DNA from: Protula sp. h YS-2021
Lineage: Eukaryota > Annelida > Polychaeta > Sabellida > Serpulidae
Assembly: GCA_949752745.1 (NCBI GenBank)
Contig: OX457034.1
Span: forward strand, 5,698,264 to 5,762,263
Reading direction: 5' to 3'
Length of the DNA: 64,000 nucleotides
The position numbers and the translations under genes were made by a program. The notes beneath the pieces were generated by a model. The model was given only the letters and a program-made list of their open reading frames with translations, searched no databases and was not told the origin of the DNA. This document shows, one piece after another, positions 1-17,005 of this stretch (position 1 is its first letter; each line of letters opens with the position of its first letter).

Positions 1-520
1 GTGGGGCTGCACGCCATCAGGTAGCTACATAAGGGCCCCGTACAGTACAGCAGGGCTTCGGTAATGTGGGGCTGCACGCCATCAGGTACCTACATAATGA
101 CCCCGTACAGTACAGCAGGGCTTCGGTAATGTGGGGCTGCACGCCATCAGGTACCTACATAATGGCCCCATACAGTACAGTAGGGCTTCGGTAATGTGGG
201 GCTGCACGCCATCAGGTACCTACATAATGGCCCCATACAGTACAGTACGGCTTCAGTAATGTGGGGCTGCACACCATCAGGTACCTATATAATGACCCCG
301 TACAGTACAGTAGGGCTTCGGTGATGTGGGGCTGCACGCCATGAGGTACCTACATAATGGCCCCGTACAGTACAGCAGGGCTTCGGTAATGTGGGGCTGC
401 ACGCCATCAGGTACCTACATAATGACCCCGTACAGTACAGTAGGGCTTCGGTAATGTAGGGCTGCATGCCATGAGGTACCTGCATGATGGCCCCGTACAG
501 CATTGAGATAAGTGTGACTT
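1..520 (+). repeat. 65-bp minisatellite copied from the GLUD exon 1 acceptor edge
   Basis: Eight head-to-tail units of 65 bp begin at 1, 66, 131, 196, 261, 326, 391 and 456. Each carries a near copy of the first 25-30 bases of the exon that starts at 530 (the part coding [14 protein letters not shown]), joined to about 30 bp of unrelated sequence ending in a gtacagtacag-like stretch. Most units keep an acceptor-like CAG or TAG just before GGCTTCGG and a donor-like CAG/GTACCT about 32 nt later. The array stops about 10 bp before the native acceptor tract and continues to the left window edge. 65 is not a multiple of 3, so this is not a coding repeat. Confidence 0.9.
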
Positions 521-529
521 GTTTTGTAG

Positions 530-5569
<5,040 letters not shown>

Positions 5570-8190
5570 CCTGCTGTCACCCACAGATTGCCCTGACCCG
5601 ACTCATTGCTGTCACCCACACAGTGCCCTGACCCGACTCATTGCTGTCACTCACACAGTGCCCTGACCCGACTCATTGCTGTCACCCACACAATGCCCTG
5701 ACCCGACTCATTGCTGTCACTCACACAGTGCCCTGACCCGACTCATTGCTGTTACCCACACACTGCCCTGACCCGACTCATTGCTGTCACTCACACAGTG
5801 CCCTGACCCGACTCATTGCTGTCACCCACACAGTGCCCTGACCCGACTCATTGCTGTCACTCACACAGTGCCCTGACCCGACTCATTGCTGTTACCCACA
5901 CAGTGCCCTGACCCGACTCATTGCTGTCACCCACACAGTGCCCTGACCCGACTCATTGCTATCACCCACACAGTGCCCTGACCCGACTCATTGCTGTCAC
6001 CCACACAGTGCCCTGACCCGACTCATTGCTGTCACCCACACAGTGCCCTGACCTGACTCATTGCTGTCACCCACACAGTGCCCTGACCCGACTCATTGCT
6101 ATCACCCACACAGTGCCCTGACCCGACTCATTGCTGTTACCCACACAGTGCCCTGACCCGACTCATTGCTGTCACCCACACAGTGCCCTGACCTGACTCA
6201 TTGCTGTCACCCACACAGTGCCCTGACCCGACTCATTGCTATCACCCACACAGTGCCCTGACCCGACTCATTGCTGTCACTCACACAGTGCCCTGACCCG
6301 ACTCATTGCTGTCACTCACACAGTGCCCTGACCCGACTCATTGCTGTCACTCACACAGTGCCCTGACCCGACTCATTGCTGTCACCCACACAGTGCCCTG
6401 ACCCGACTCATTGCTGTCACTCACACAGTGCCCTGACCCGACTCATTGCTGTTACCCACACAGTGCCCTGACCCGACTCATTGCTGTCACCCACACAGTG
6501 CCCTGACCCGACTCATTGCTGTCACCCACACAGTGCCCTGACCCGACTCATTGCTGTCACCCACACAGTGCCCTGACCCGACTCATTGCTGTCACTCACA
6601 CAGTGCCCTGACCTGACTCATTGCTGTCACCCACACAGTGCCCTGACCCGACTCATTGCTGTCACTCACACAGTGCCCTGACCTGACTCATTGCTGTCAC
6701 CCACACAGTGCCCTGACCCGACTCATTGCTGTCACTCACACAGTGCCCTGACCCGACTCATTGCTGTCACCCACACAGTGCCCTGACCCGACTCATTGCT
6801 GTCACCCACACAGTGCCCTGACCCGACTCATTGCTGTCACTCACACAGTGCCCTGACCCGACTCATTGCTGTCACTCACACAGTGCCCTGACCCGACTCA
6901 TTGCTATCACCCACACAGTGCCCTGACCTGACTCATTGCTGTCACCCACACAGTGCCCTGACCCGACTCATTGCTGTCACTCACACAGTGCCCTGACCCG
7001 ACTTATTGCTGTTACCCACACACTGCCCTGACCCGACTCATTGCTGTCACCCACACACTGCCCTGACCCGACTCATTGCTGTCACTCACACAGTGCCCTG
7101 ACCCGACTCATTGCTGTCACCCACACAGTGCCCTGACCCGACTCATTGCTGTCACTCACACAGTGCCCTGACCCGACTCATTGCTGTCACCCACACAGTG
7201 CCCTGACCCGACTCATTGCTGTCACCCACACAGTGCCCTGACCCGACTCATTGCTGTCACTCACACAGTGCCCTGACCCGACTCATTGCTGTCACCCACA
7301 CAGTGCCCTGACCCGACTCATTGCTGTCACTCACACAGTGCCCTGACCCGACTCATTGCTGTCACCCACACACTGCCCTGACCCGACTCATTGCTATCAC
7401 CCACACAGTGCCCTGACCCGACTCATTGCTATCACCCATACAGTGCCCTGACCCGACTCATTGCTGTCACTCACACAGTGCCCTGACCCGACTCATTGCT
7501 GTCACTCACACAGTGCCCTGACCCGACTCATTGCTGTCACTCACACAGTGCCCTGACCCGACTCATTGCTGTCACTCACACAGTGCCCTGACCCGACTCA
7601 TTGCTGTCACCCACACAGTGCCCTGACCCGACTCATTGCTGTCACCCACACAGTGCCCTGACCCGACTCATTGCTGTCACTCACACAGTGCCCTGACCCG
7701 ACTCATTGCTGTCACTCACACAGTGCCCTGACCCGACTCATTGCTGTCACCCACACAGTGCCCTGACCCGACTCATTGCTGTCACTCACACAGTGCCCTG
7801 ACCCGACTCATTGCTGTCACTCACACAGTGCCCTGACCCGACTCATTGCTGTCACTCACACAGTGCCCTGACCCGACTCATTGCTGTCACTCACACAGTG
7901 CCCTGACCCGACTCATTGCTGTCACTCACACAGTGCCCTGACCCGACTCATTGCTGTCACTCACACAGTGCCCTGACCCGACTCATTGCTGTCACTCACA
8001 CAGTGCCCTGACCCGACTCATTGCTGTCACCCACAGATTGCCCTGACCTGACTCATTGCTGTTGCCCAGAGATTGTCCTGACCCGACTCATTTCTGTCAC
8101 CCACAGATTGCCCTGACCCGACTTATTGCTGTTGCCCAGAGATTGTCCTGACCCGACTCATTTCTGTCACCCACAGATTGTCCTGACCCC
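5570..8190 (+). repeat. 35-bp minisatellite, about 74 copies, in the GLUD 3' UTR
   Basis: The unit is ccctgacccgactcattg + ctgtcacycacacagtg. It begins within 5 bp of the GLUD stop and runs without a break to about 8036, then through a few diverged units (ttgcccagagattgtcc) to 8190. Internal units are nearly identical and differ at a few positions (cacCcac/cacTcac, ctGtcac/ctAtcac, gtTac). The first unit and the last few share a cacagattg variant not seen in the middle. If transcription reaches a polyadenylation site beyond it, the mRNA would carry a 2.6-kb repeat. Confidence 0.95.
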
Positions 8191-8660
8191 CGACTCATTG
8201 CTGTTGCCCACTCGTTGCTTTGCTTAACCGACTGGTTACCGTTATCGACGCATTGCTATGGACCGATTAATTGGTGTTGCCGACGCATTGCGGTGGATCG
8301 ACTCGTTGCTGTAACACATTACTGTAAACTTACTCGTTGCTGCTATTGAACTTATTGCTGTGAATTAACTCGTTACTGTTACCAACTCTTTTCTGTTAAC
8401 CGACTCGTTAGTGTCACCGACTCATTGTTGTAAACTGACTCGTTTGTGCTTAATCGTCCCGGTTGCTGCTCACGAGCACTATGTCTGATTACGACGCACT
8501 ATTGTGGTCTGCGAATACGCTCGTTTTTTAACAGTTGGTGGAAAGAGAAATGAATAACTCCTCTCGATTGCAGTAATTTTTTTTTTAAATCGCTCGTTAT
8601 GCTCGCACTTGCCTTAGACTTGTTCTGCCGCATCGCACAGTGAAAGTGTGAATAAACAGA
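8191..8660 (+). other. Old diverged flank of the 35-bp array; possible polyadenylation signal
   Basis: Words such as cactcgttgctt, gacgcattgcta, gactcgttgctgt and aactcgttactgtt recur between 8205 and 8440. They look like much older relatives of the array unit gactcattgctgt. The first AATAAA after the stop codon is at 8651-8656, a candidate polyadenylation signal for GLUD. Inference from motifs only. Confidence 0.4.
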
Positions 8661-9314
8661 GCCTTGGCACTAAAGTCTTGCCAGAACCTATATGTGACCT
8701 TGACAGGGCAGGCAGAGTTCTTGCCCTTAGGAAGTGCTGTCAATAGTTCAATTAAACGCTGTGTTTTATGCAAGAAGTCATCGTCATCGTTCATGAAAGC
8801 CAGATATAGCGTATTATGTTCTCTTTCGGTTGGAAAGCTCATAAACCTCTCACACAGCATCGCAGCTAAGTCAACACGTGAACAAAATGTGGAAATGGAA
8901 TATTTTGAGTATAGCTTGAGGGAGGATTTGAGAGTAGATATAGGAAAATATACACAGGATTGTTTTTTCGCAAGAAGAGCGCGCATCTGAAAACAGCCAC
9001 GCTTTGGTATGGAACGAGCTTTTTTCCGAATGGTAATCCAATCTGTTCTTGAATAGACCGTTGGATTTAAAAAAAATCTTTGATTTTATCACATGATGAA
9101 GAAAGTATCCAGAGACGGCAGTGGGAAAAAACAAGAACGATTAAAACAATAACTTATTTGTTTTACTTTTAGTCAGTCAATACTAATGAATTACTTAAGT
9201 GCAATGCTCCTAGGTGCTACGCAATTTTGGTATAAAGTAGTCGAATGTCGCTTCCAGTTTTATAAATGTCAAGGAATTTATTTCATTTTTCTCCGTTGTA
9301 GACTATATGTTTTA
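8661..9314. other. Intergenic, nothing recognised
   Basis: Mixed AT-rich sequence. Open frames of 108-129 codons on both strands (8597-8990) overlap each other and show no recognisable domain. Confidence 0.4.
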
Positions 9315-9398
9315 CACGTGGTTTGTTGTTCACGTGGTATGTTCACGTGGTTTTGTTATTCACGTGGTATGTTCTTCACGTGGTATGTTTTTCACGTG
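9315..9398. repeat. 16-bp minisatellite carrying six CACGTG palindromes
   Basis: CACGTG occurs at 9315, 9331, 9344, 9361, 9377 and 9393, within repeats like gttattcacgtggtat. CACGTG is the canonical E-box for bHLH factors and also a generic palindrome. Regulatory use is not shown. Confidence 0.75.
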
Positions 9399-9584
9399 TT
9401 ATTTGTGCACACTTATTTGAAAGAGAGAGAGTAGATAAAATCGGAAGTTATATTCAGTACCTAATCCATTCAAATTTAGAGTGAATTTTACACCTTAATC
9501 TAGCTTAAACCAACATGCGGTATATGTGTTAAAACAGGAAAACAAAACTAGTCTTAGCATATAGTGTAATTATGTATTCAGAAC

Positions 9585-10567
9585 CGATGGGAGATATAGG
9601 GTTTGTACGTTCTGTGTGTAAGTGTCTGTTTGTCTCTCTGTTTTATGTGTGTCAGTCTGTTGTGAACAAAACGTGTGCAAGACATCTCGAGAAAGAAAAG
9701 TCGGATCGACTTACTTAAATTTGGGTTATTCCTGTGGTGGTTCGGAATGTTCTGTCAACTATTGAAGCGTATAACGTTATTAAGGAAGGCTTTTTATATC
9801 ATTATCTAAAAATTTTGTGTGCAAAATTCCTCAGCCGCTGAACTAGGAGAATGTTCCAACTTGGTGGAATTGTTGCGTGGTAGGTCCGAAAGATTCTGTC
9901 GAATTTTGTCGTAAAGAGAACGAGCGCAAACGCCATATGACGTCACATAAAATAGATTATAGTACATCATAGATTATAATACACCTGACCACCTTCCAGA
10001 CCCGGATAAAAAGGCATACCGTAAATCTGTCTATATGTAGTGACCACCTTCCAACACCTGAACCTAAACTTGTAAAATGGATAAGGGTGATACACAGGTC
10101 GACTTTTGATTAGTATTGTTTGTTCGGATACATTTATATAAGGTAAAAAGTCTTATCATTCTGAAAATAGTACAGATTTGTTCAAATATAACTGTGTCGT
10201 GGGAAACATTTGTTTTATCTACAAAAACAGAAAGGGAACGGCTGGCTAATAAAAGTTTTTGAGACGTTCGGGTACACTTTTGTTGGTGAGCGATGGCCAC
10301 TCTAGTTTATGTATTTATTTTTGAATAATACAATGTAATCCGCTGAGGGTCGGCCTTGTCGTTAAACAAATCAAGTAACTAACTTATTATTTTTGTGAAT
10401 TTTTGACAGTGAATTGTAATAGAAAATGGTTATTGGAGAAGTGTTGGTATAGTCAGGGCAGACATTGGTTTTTGTTTACAAAAAAAAAAAGAAAAGAAAC
10501 TGAATAGATGTCGATTGAAAGTGTGTGTTCTAATCCTATTTTGTGTGCACTGGCCGCTCTAGTTTAC
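9585..10567 (+). mobile_element. Repeat family A, copy 1 (about 1 kb, non-coding)
   Basis: It shares its left part with the 18335 element (gggagatatagggtttgtacg, ttctgtgtgt, then gttgtgaacaaa, atctcgag, gtcggatcgactt) and its right part too (gtcgattgaaagtgtgtgt..., then tgtgcactggccgctctag). In between are units related to cacctt-ccagacccggataaaaa. It also holds a stray segment at 10341-10385 (cggccttgtcgttaaacaaa, then tcaagtaactaactta) resembling a SINE/LINE tail. No transposase is visible. Confidence 0.7.
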
Positions 10568-11877
10568 ATCATTTTCATCACTCTTAACTTGGTTCGGTTC
10601 ATGTGGGGCTTTTTATGGTGATCAATACAGTAAATCAAACAGCACTGCCAATGTAATCAGGGATCTGACCCAGTGTCCAATACAAATGTACCAAAACCCA
10701 GCATGTGCGCGTTGCATATTGTATTTTTTATTAAATGTTAGGAGGAGACTTAAATAAAGGCAACATGAAAAAAATTGACTACGCAAACCATGGCACACGA
10801 TTAACCTGTTTTCATGCTTCCCTGTGTTCGGCTACCTCTGCTTGCCTAACACAAAGCGGACAAGACAAAAAGTTGTATGTATAATCTAAATCGGTTCTGT
10901 ATTGATTGTTCAACTGATTTATCTGTTTATTGGTTAAAGCAATAATGGTATCTGAAGTAATATAAAATAAATGAATATGTTAAAACCTGTGCGATGGCTG
11001 GTTTTCTATGTAGATTTAATTATGTATTATGTAGTTATTTCTAGTCTTTTTTATTTAAAATAAAAATAAAACAAAATTGTGCATTATAGTTACATTTTAA
11101 AATTGGTGTTTGTTCCTGCATACCGATTTATTCTTTATTGGTTCATATGTTGAATTTATAGGGTTTTTTTTAATTGTGCTGTATTCGTTTTATTGTGCTC
11201 GTTTTATTTCCGTATAAATACTTATCGGATAAATTAAGTGTTGTTCAACTTTAATGTGTAGTTTTTGCTGTTTCATATAACGGGTGTGCGGTGTGTTTTT
11301 GGTATTGGTATGTCCCCAAATTTAACTTTTGTATTTATAAGCCTGTGTCGAGAGGCATAGTAAAGTGTAATATACGAATAGATAATGCAGTGAGTTAAAT
11401 AACGCTTTTACATGAAGCAGTTTTTTGCAGCTTCTAGAAATGATCTCTCACGGAAGGTGATTGTAGGGGTCCATGCATAAACCTGATAACTGCACTTATC
11501 AGCAGTGGAGAAAAACGCTTTTAAAGTTTGAAATTTTAGTAACAGACATAGGTTTTTCCCACAGCATTTTTCTAAAAAATGCCCACTTCTAATCGGTTTT
11601 GAGGTGTAAGACTAACATATGTGATAGAACATAGCCCAAGAAATACCGTGATGGTAATAGTGCATTTTCCTGATAAGTGAAGTTTATGCATGGACCCCTT
11701 CAATTTTGCAATGAAGTATGAAAGTGTGTGGTTTGATCCAGTTAGTGCATAATCCAAATAATATCAAAAGAGAATATCAAAACTAGGCAAAGTATTATTA
11801 CTAAATGAAGAAGCTTAAGTCAATAAACATGGGACTGTAATATTAGAGTACTGATAGTTAATCTCATATCTGCCTTT
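10568..11877. other. AT-rich intergenic DNA
   Basis: No gene or array. AATAAA hexamers at 10753 and nearby could serve as distal polyadenylation signals, but nothing decides this. Confidence 0.4.
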
Positions 11878-12785
11878 CTTCGTCGGACTGGTCTTATCAC
11901 ATCAGTAGAGGAGGGTGCATGCGTCGTCTGTATGAACGTGTGTACGTATGTACATGTGTAGTGTGTATGTATGTACGTCTCTTGAAAAACTTTACTTTTT
12001 TGGCAATCCACCAAAAATTGACAAGATAGGCTTGCATTGAAAATTTTTCGGTAGCCACTTTTCAAAATGCTACTGCAGTGGTTTTGTTCCAATTCTAATG
12101 TTCATTTGCATTTTTCTAAATTTCGCATAAATGTTCAGTAGGCTGTCTTCTGGCGAAAAGTTACTTTATTGGCGATCCAAAGTAATATTCAACGTGATTC
12201 TACTCCCACAATTTGGATCCGATTTCTCCCTAATTTTGTGCAATTGTTTGCCGGTAGGCCTGTCGTGATTTTTTTTTTACATTTTCAAAATGCTACTTAG
12301 ACAATTTTGATCCGAGTCCTCTCCATTTTGTATGAATGTCTGCTAGGTGGTTCTGTTTTGAAAAAAATTTTGCTTTTTGTTGTAATCTGTCAAAACTTGA
12401 CCAAATGGGGATTCTCCAAAAATTGGTCCATTGTCAGGTTTTATTCCAAATTTTAGAATATTGGTCTTCATGCGATGATTTCTTTTTAAAATTACTTTTT
12501 AGTGCACCCAATGGTGCCGTTGAAAAGTTTTAGAGAGCAAGTTTTTTTTTAAAACAGTTCTACAAGCAATTTAAGGCTTCTATTTTTTAGGCGTAGTCCA
12601 GCGTTAGGACTATTTGGCATTACTTTTCTAACATCCCCGAGATATCGGACAAATTTCGGTCTTTGCAAAAATTTCAGTAACCGGTTTTTAAAATACGACT
12701 ACCACTTTTGGCGACCCTGCAAGCCTACCGATCCTGATTCAGTAGATCTCAGCTGGTCACAATGTCCCTGGACATTCTTGCTTCT
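11878..12785 (+). mobile_element. Repeat family E, copy 1
   Basis: It opens with gtcggactggtcttatcaca followed by a cgtctgtatg.../tgtacgtatg microsatellite-like stretch. The middle has repeated words (ttggcgatccaa, ccaaaaattg, tttttcaaaatgctact, ttttgatccga). It closes with a conserved right end (cgactaccacttttggcgacc, then agatctcagctggtcacaat). The same order recurs at 28.97, 30.55, 36.8-37.5 and 52.3-53.9 kb. No coding capacity was found. Confidence 0.75.
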
Positions 12786-13449
12786 GGAACTACCATTGTT
12801 TGGCTTTCATTTTTAAGCTTGAGAGTAATTTCTTGGTCTATATTATGTAATTTTTAATCGTTTGACGATGTAAAAATGTTATAAGTGAAGAGAATTCGTT
12901 GTCAGAGTGTTGTACGTAACAGGCGTTATATCTGTGCCAGTTTCTATTACTCAGTGACTTGTGTAAAAATAAGAAGTGGATGAAAATTTTTCGAAGTCTA
13001 GCAAATGAAAGTGTACGTATATTGTTTGAAATGTGACCGATTCTTATACTTAATTCTGTTCGAGATTTCTGCGACAGACCCTAATTATTGTGCAATTTGT
13101 TAATTGTCTTGGCACGGCCAGGTGCAATCTTTTTGTAATTATAACTAATTGATCAGTTATTCCATTTTTAGCTTGTATTATCACCGCTTTATGAAATAGG
13201 TGTGAAATTCCTTGCCACTTTCGTAAAATCTTGTTGCTTTCAATATTTCTGTTAAATGTTCCTCAATATACATGTACACATACACATTTACTCTGATTGT
13301 AAAAGGACGCTTCCAGATGAAACATGCTTTTAGACTGTCAATTGTCTTCAAAACGATTAGAAAAAAATATAACTGCTTGTCTTTTACTTTAGATTTTTCA
13401 TAAAAGTGTAATAGCGACAAAGTATGCAGACTTAAAAGTGACGTAAAAG
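12786..13449. other. Intergenic, nothing recognised
   Basis: AT-rich sequence between a family E copy and a MITE. Sequence near 12900-13200 and near 14640-14960 share words (cagtgattcc/cagttattcc, ttaattgtcttgg/ttaattgtcttacc), suggesting another diverged repeat present twice. Confidence 0.4.
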
Positions 13450-13451
13450 TA

Positions 13452-13892
13452 CCGTAATTTCCGGTGTTTTACCCGCGGGTTGGACACCGAGTTTACATAC
13501 ATAATACATCGATTTCACGATCAGGATATATATCTTAAGACAATGAGTGACAATGTTTGGTTTTGAACTTTAAGTGTCGAAAAACAATGAAAAAAGTTTG
13601 CTGTTCTTTATATTTTATTCTACCTATCATTTCTCTATTGCAAAAAAAACATGATGCACCGATTAAAATACAATATTTACAACTTGCCGAGCTATGTTAA
13701 CCATATGAATGCATAAAACCATATCACTGCACAACCATAAGGGTATACATTTACAAAAATATACCACTTCGTTAAGCATCTAGGATGTGGGTTAGACACT
13801 TGTGCGGGCATACACCGAATTCAAAACATTTTACTTCATTTTCAAGATTTGTGGGTTATATACCGGTGTGGGTTATACAACGGAAATTACGG
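13452..13892. mobile_element. MITE with CCGTAATTTCCG inverted ends and TA flanks
   Basis: Left end ccgtaatttccggtgtttta at 13452; right end ...acggaaattacgg at 13880-13892. The inverted match is 12 bp perfect, with looser similarity further in (tacccgcgggtt against tgtgggttata). TA dinucleotides flank both sides (13450-13451, 13893-13894), as in Tc1/mariner-derived elements. The length is 441 bp and there is no open frame of note. Confidence 0.85.
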
Positions 13893-14026
13893 TAGTGTTC
13901 GCCTCAAGCCATAGGCGGAAAATTAACGTAAGGCAGTGGCGCAGAAAAGGATGGCTAAAAATCTGCTCAACGCGTGAAAACGAATCTTCATGCTGAAATA
14001 TTTCAAGTATTTGTGACCGTCATGCT

Positions 14027-14062
14027 GTGACCGTTTGTTAGCTCCAGCTAACAAACGGTCAC
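14027..14062. repeat. Perfect 17-bp inverted repeat, 2-nt spacer
   Basis: gtgaccgtttgttagct and agctaacaaacggtcac are separated by cc. A third half-copy (cacggtttgttagccccag) lies at about 14076-14094 and a fragment (gtgaccgtcatgct) just upstream. It could be the hairpin end of a mobile element. Confidence 0.85.
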
Positions 14063-14099
14063 GATTAGTTTCAATCACGGTTTGTTAGCCCCAGTTTCT

Positions 14100-15946
14100 A
14101 CATAAGCAGGGCCTGTAGCAATCGATGAAAGTGCGTATGTACAATCTCCTGGGTTTCTAGCCTAAATGTCTTGAAATTTTGGCTGGCGGCAGCGGACGTA
14201 AGCATTATCAGGCTCTTACGTTTTTGGAAATTCGCCAAAAACTTTGTGGACATATTTTATCGACTAAATTTTTCTTTAGAACATATTTCTTCCTGGGATT
14301 TGAATGTTTATTACTTTTTTGGCGATTCACCAAAAATTGGCTGAAATATTGGCCAAAAAAATTGTTTTTTTTCATAATATCTTAAGTGACCCAAGTTAAA
14401 TTGCCTTACTTTCTTGAAATTACAAGCAAAGATAGCAGGCATTACTGTCTAACTGACTATTACCTTTAGTGATTCGCAAAAAATTGGCGAAAAACCAACA
14501 AAGTTTCAGTAAAATCATAACTGGCTGCAGAAATATAGTCTTGCTGCCCTGAAATTTTAGTTAAATATAACGATATTGGTACTTGCCTTGTTTTTACTGA
14601 TTTTGGTAATTCAGACAAAAATTGGCTTATTTGTGCCAGTTGTTTTACTATTGAGTGATTTATCCGAAGGTAAGAACTGGTTGAAAATTAAACAAAGGGT
14701 TCACGTGTTCGAAAAGGCTCAAGACACGACTTAGTGATTGATTTCCTGTAGTTTATTCTGTATAAGATCTTTTGTATCTGAGACAAAATTTTAATTATTC
14801 TAAAATTTGTTAATTGTCTTACCACGACCTTTATGACTGTGATTGTGACTAATTGTGCAGTGATTCCTTTTGATGTGCATCAACATTGTTTTTAAATAAA
14901 ACGGAAATTTCTCATTTTTCCTGTACCATTACCGCTTAATAAAATAGGTGTAAAATTCATTTGTACTTGCCTAAAATCTAACAAGTTTGTGAAGCACAAT
15001 GGAATGAACATTTCTCAATGTATGTTATATAGATACATACAGAATTTTAAAGGGTCTCTTTCAGGTGAAACTTACTTTTAGACTGCGAATTATTTTCGAA
15101 AAGATAAAAAGGAAATAAAATAATTTTTCTTGGAATTACCAGTCTTTATTTTTTACTTTAAAGTTTGAGTGAAAGCATGTAAATAACAACGAAATGTAGA
15201 AATAAACAAAATGTATAAACCTCGTCGTCGTCGTCGGGATACTCTTTCAGAGCAAGCTCTATGCGTTTCTATACAGAGTCTCTCCGTCAACATATTATTA
15301 ATAATATACAAGAAAACATGAAATTTAGAGAAAACCATACTCGCGTTTAGACTGATACAAAAAAGCCTCCCTCAGCCTTGACAGACATGCGTTCAGAAAA
15401 CACTAGGTACACAGTCCTGGAAGAATCTGAGAGATTGTCTCGGGTACAAATTTTATCATTTAACAATTTCCGTGCAAAGTTTGTATATAACCACGTAACT
15501 TAACCTCTGTTATTTGCTTATTTGTCCAGACTGCTCTAATTATGAAAGCTTAGTTCTTCATGTATGTAGATCCCTTGCTTAGATAGTCTTCAGGTGGAAA
15601 TCTTCTTTCATAATTTATGCATATATCTGAGCACACAATCCCTTGTATGCTCAGATATTGCTGTGATAGTTATGATAGTCAAAACTGTAGCTGATATTTT
15701 AAATGATATCGGTTAGAACGCAAATCCGGATTATTGATGATGTATCTTAAATGCAAACCTTGCTATGTATTGCATTAATAAGTTATCCAAAGATTGAAGT
15801 GCTTCAAGCGTTTTTCATACTATGATTCGTGCTTTGTTTGAACTTAGGAGTAAGAACGACATCCAATATATATTCTTTGAACTATTTATTCTTTTATCCA
15901 TTTCAACTAGCTGACAAACTCAAACGAGGCTTGAATCTGAAAAAAC
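14100..15946. other. Family E-like fragments, then unannotated DNA
   Basis: Words typical of family E (ggaaattcgccaaaaacttt, ggcgattcaccaaaaattgg, gattcgcaaaaaattggcg) recur between 14180 and 14660. A short cgtcgtcgtcgtcg run lies at 15222-15236. From 14960 to the Polinton end at 15947 I see nothing further. Confidence 0.45.
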
Positions 15947-16115
15947 AGTAGTAGGAAAACGAGAGTTCTACCACACCCTGTGACGTCATCAGACCCCACT
16001 CCCCCCTCCCCCCTAGGCGGCAGCCGGCATAGACCCTATGGTGAAAAAGTGATGACCCCCCTAGGGGACGACTGTCACCGGTAAGAAAATTTTGCGATTT
16101 CAGCATAGTTATCCG
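15947..16115 (+). repeat. Polinton left terminal inverted repeat (outer part)
   Basis: This stretch matches the complement of about 26500-26654: tctaccacaccctgtgacgt, then cagaccccactcc, taggcggcagccggcataga, tatggtgaaaaagtgatgac, ccggtaagaaaattttgc. The main difference is the length of C-rich tracts. Confidence 0.9.
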
Positions 16116-16960
16116 TCTCAGACGATTCTGAACAACTTTGGTCTTTATGCCCCCTCCCTAGGGGTATGAAAATTTTGCGATTTCAGCATAGTTATTCGTT
16201 TCAGACGATTCTGAACAACTTTGGTTTTTATGACCCCTCCCTAGGGTTATGAAAATTTTGCGATTTCAGCAGTTATTCGTTTCAGACGATTCTGAACAAC
16301 TTTGGTCTTTATGACCCCCCTAGGGGTATGAAAATTTTGCGATTTCAGCATAGTTATTCGTTTCAGACGATTCTGAACAACTTTGGTTTTTATGACCCCC
16401 CCCTAGGGTTATGAAAATTTTGGTTTTCAGCAGTTATTCGTTTAAGACGATTCTGAACAACTTTGGTTTTTATGACCCCCTAGGGGTATGAACATTTTGC
16501 GATTTCAGCATAGTTATCCGTTTCAGACGATTCTGAACAACTTTGGTTTTTATGCCCCCTCCCTAGGGATATGAAAATTTTGCGATTTCAGCATAGTTAT
16601 TCGTTTCAGACGATTCTGAACAACTTTTGTTTTTATTACCCCTCCCTAGGGTTATGAAAATTTTGCGATTTCAGCAGTTATTCGTTTCAAGCGATTCTGA
16701 ACAACTTTGGTTTTTATGACCCCCCTAGGGGTATGAAAATTTTGCGATTTCAGCATAGTTATTCGTTTCAGACGATTCTGAACAACTTTGGTTTTTATGA
16801 CCCCCCCCCCCCCCCTAGGGGTATGAAAATTTTGCGATTTCAGCATAGTTATCCGTTTCAGACGATTCTGAACAACTTTGGTTTTTATGAACCCCCCCCC
16901 CCCCTAGGGGTATGAAAATTTTGCGATTTCAACATAGTTATTCGTTTCAGACGGTTCTGA
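16083..16960 (+). repeat. About 80-bp array inside the left Polinton terminal repeat
   Basis: About ten units of tatgaaaattttgcgatttc + agcatagttattcgtttcag + acgattctgaacaactttgg + tttttatgacccc + (C)n + taggggt. Variants lack the cat of agcatag, and C-tract length varies. The right terminal repeat holds only two to three equivalent units (26333-26520, inverted), so the arms have diverged in copy number. Confidence 0.92.
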
Positions 16961-16997
16961 ACATCCGATTTGAGCCAGTTTGACGAAGTCTGAGTGG

Positions 16998-17005
16998 TAT
17001 AAAAA
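16998..17005 (+). promoter_or_regulatory. TATA box of the Polinton polymerase gene
   Basis: gagtggTATAAAAAGGG lies 48-60 bp upstream of the ATGs at 17053 and 17065. Similar boxes precede other genes in this element. Confidence 0.6.

Noticed and set aside
5570..8190. CRISPR array
   Set aside because: Units are contiguous 35-bp tandem repeats with no unique spacers, in an animal gene's 3' UTR.
8597..8990. Overlapping frames of 108-129 codons on opposite strands
   Set aside because: Shadows of each other, no recognisable motif, no splice or promoter support.
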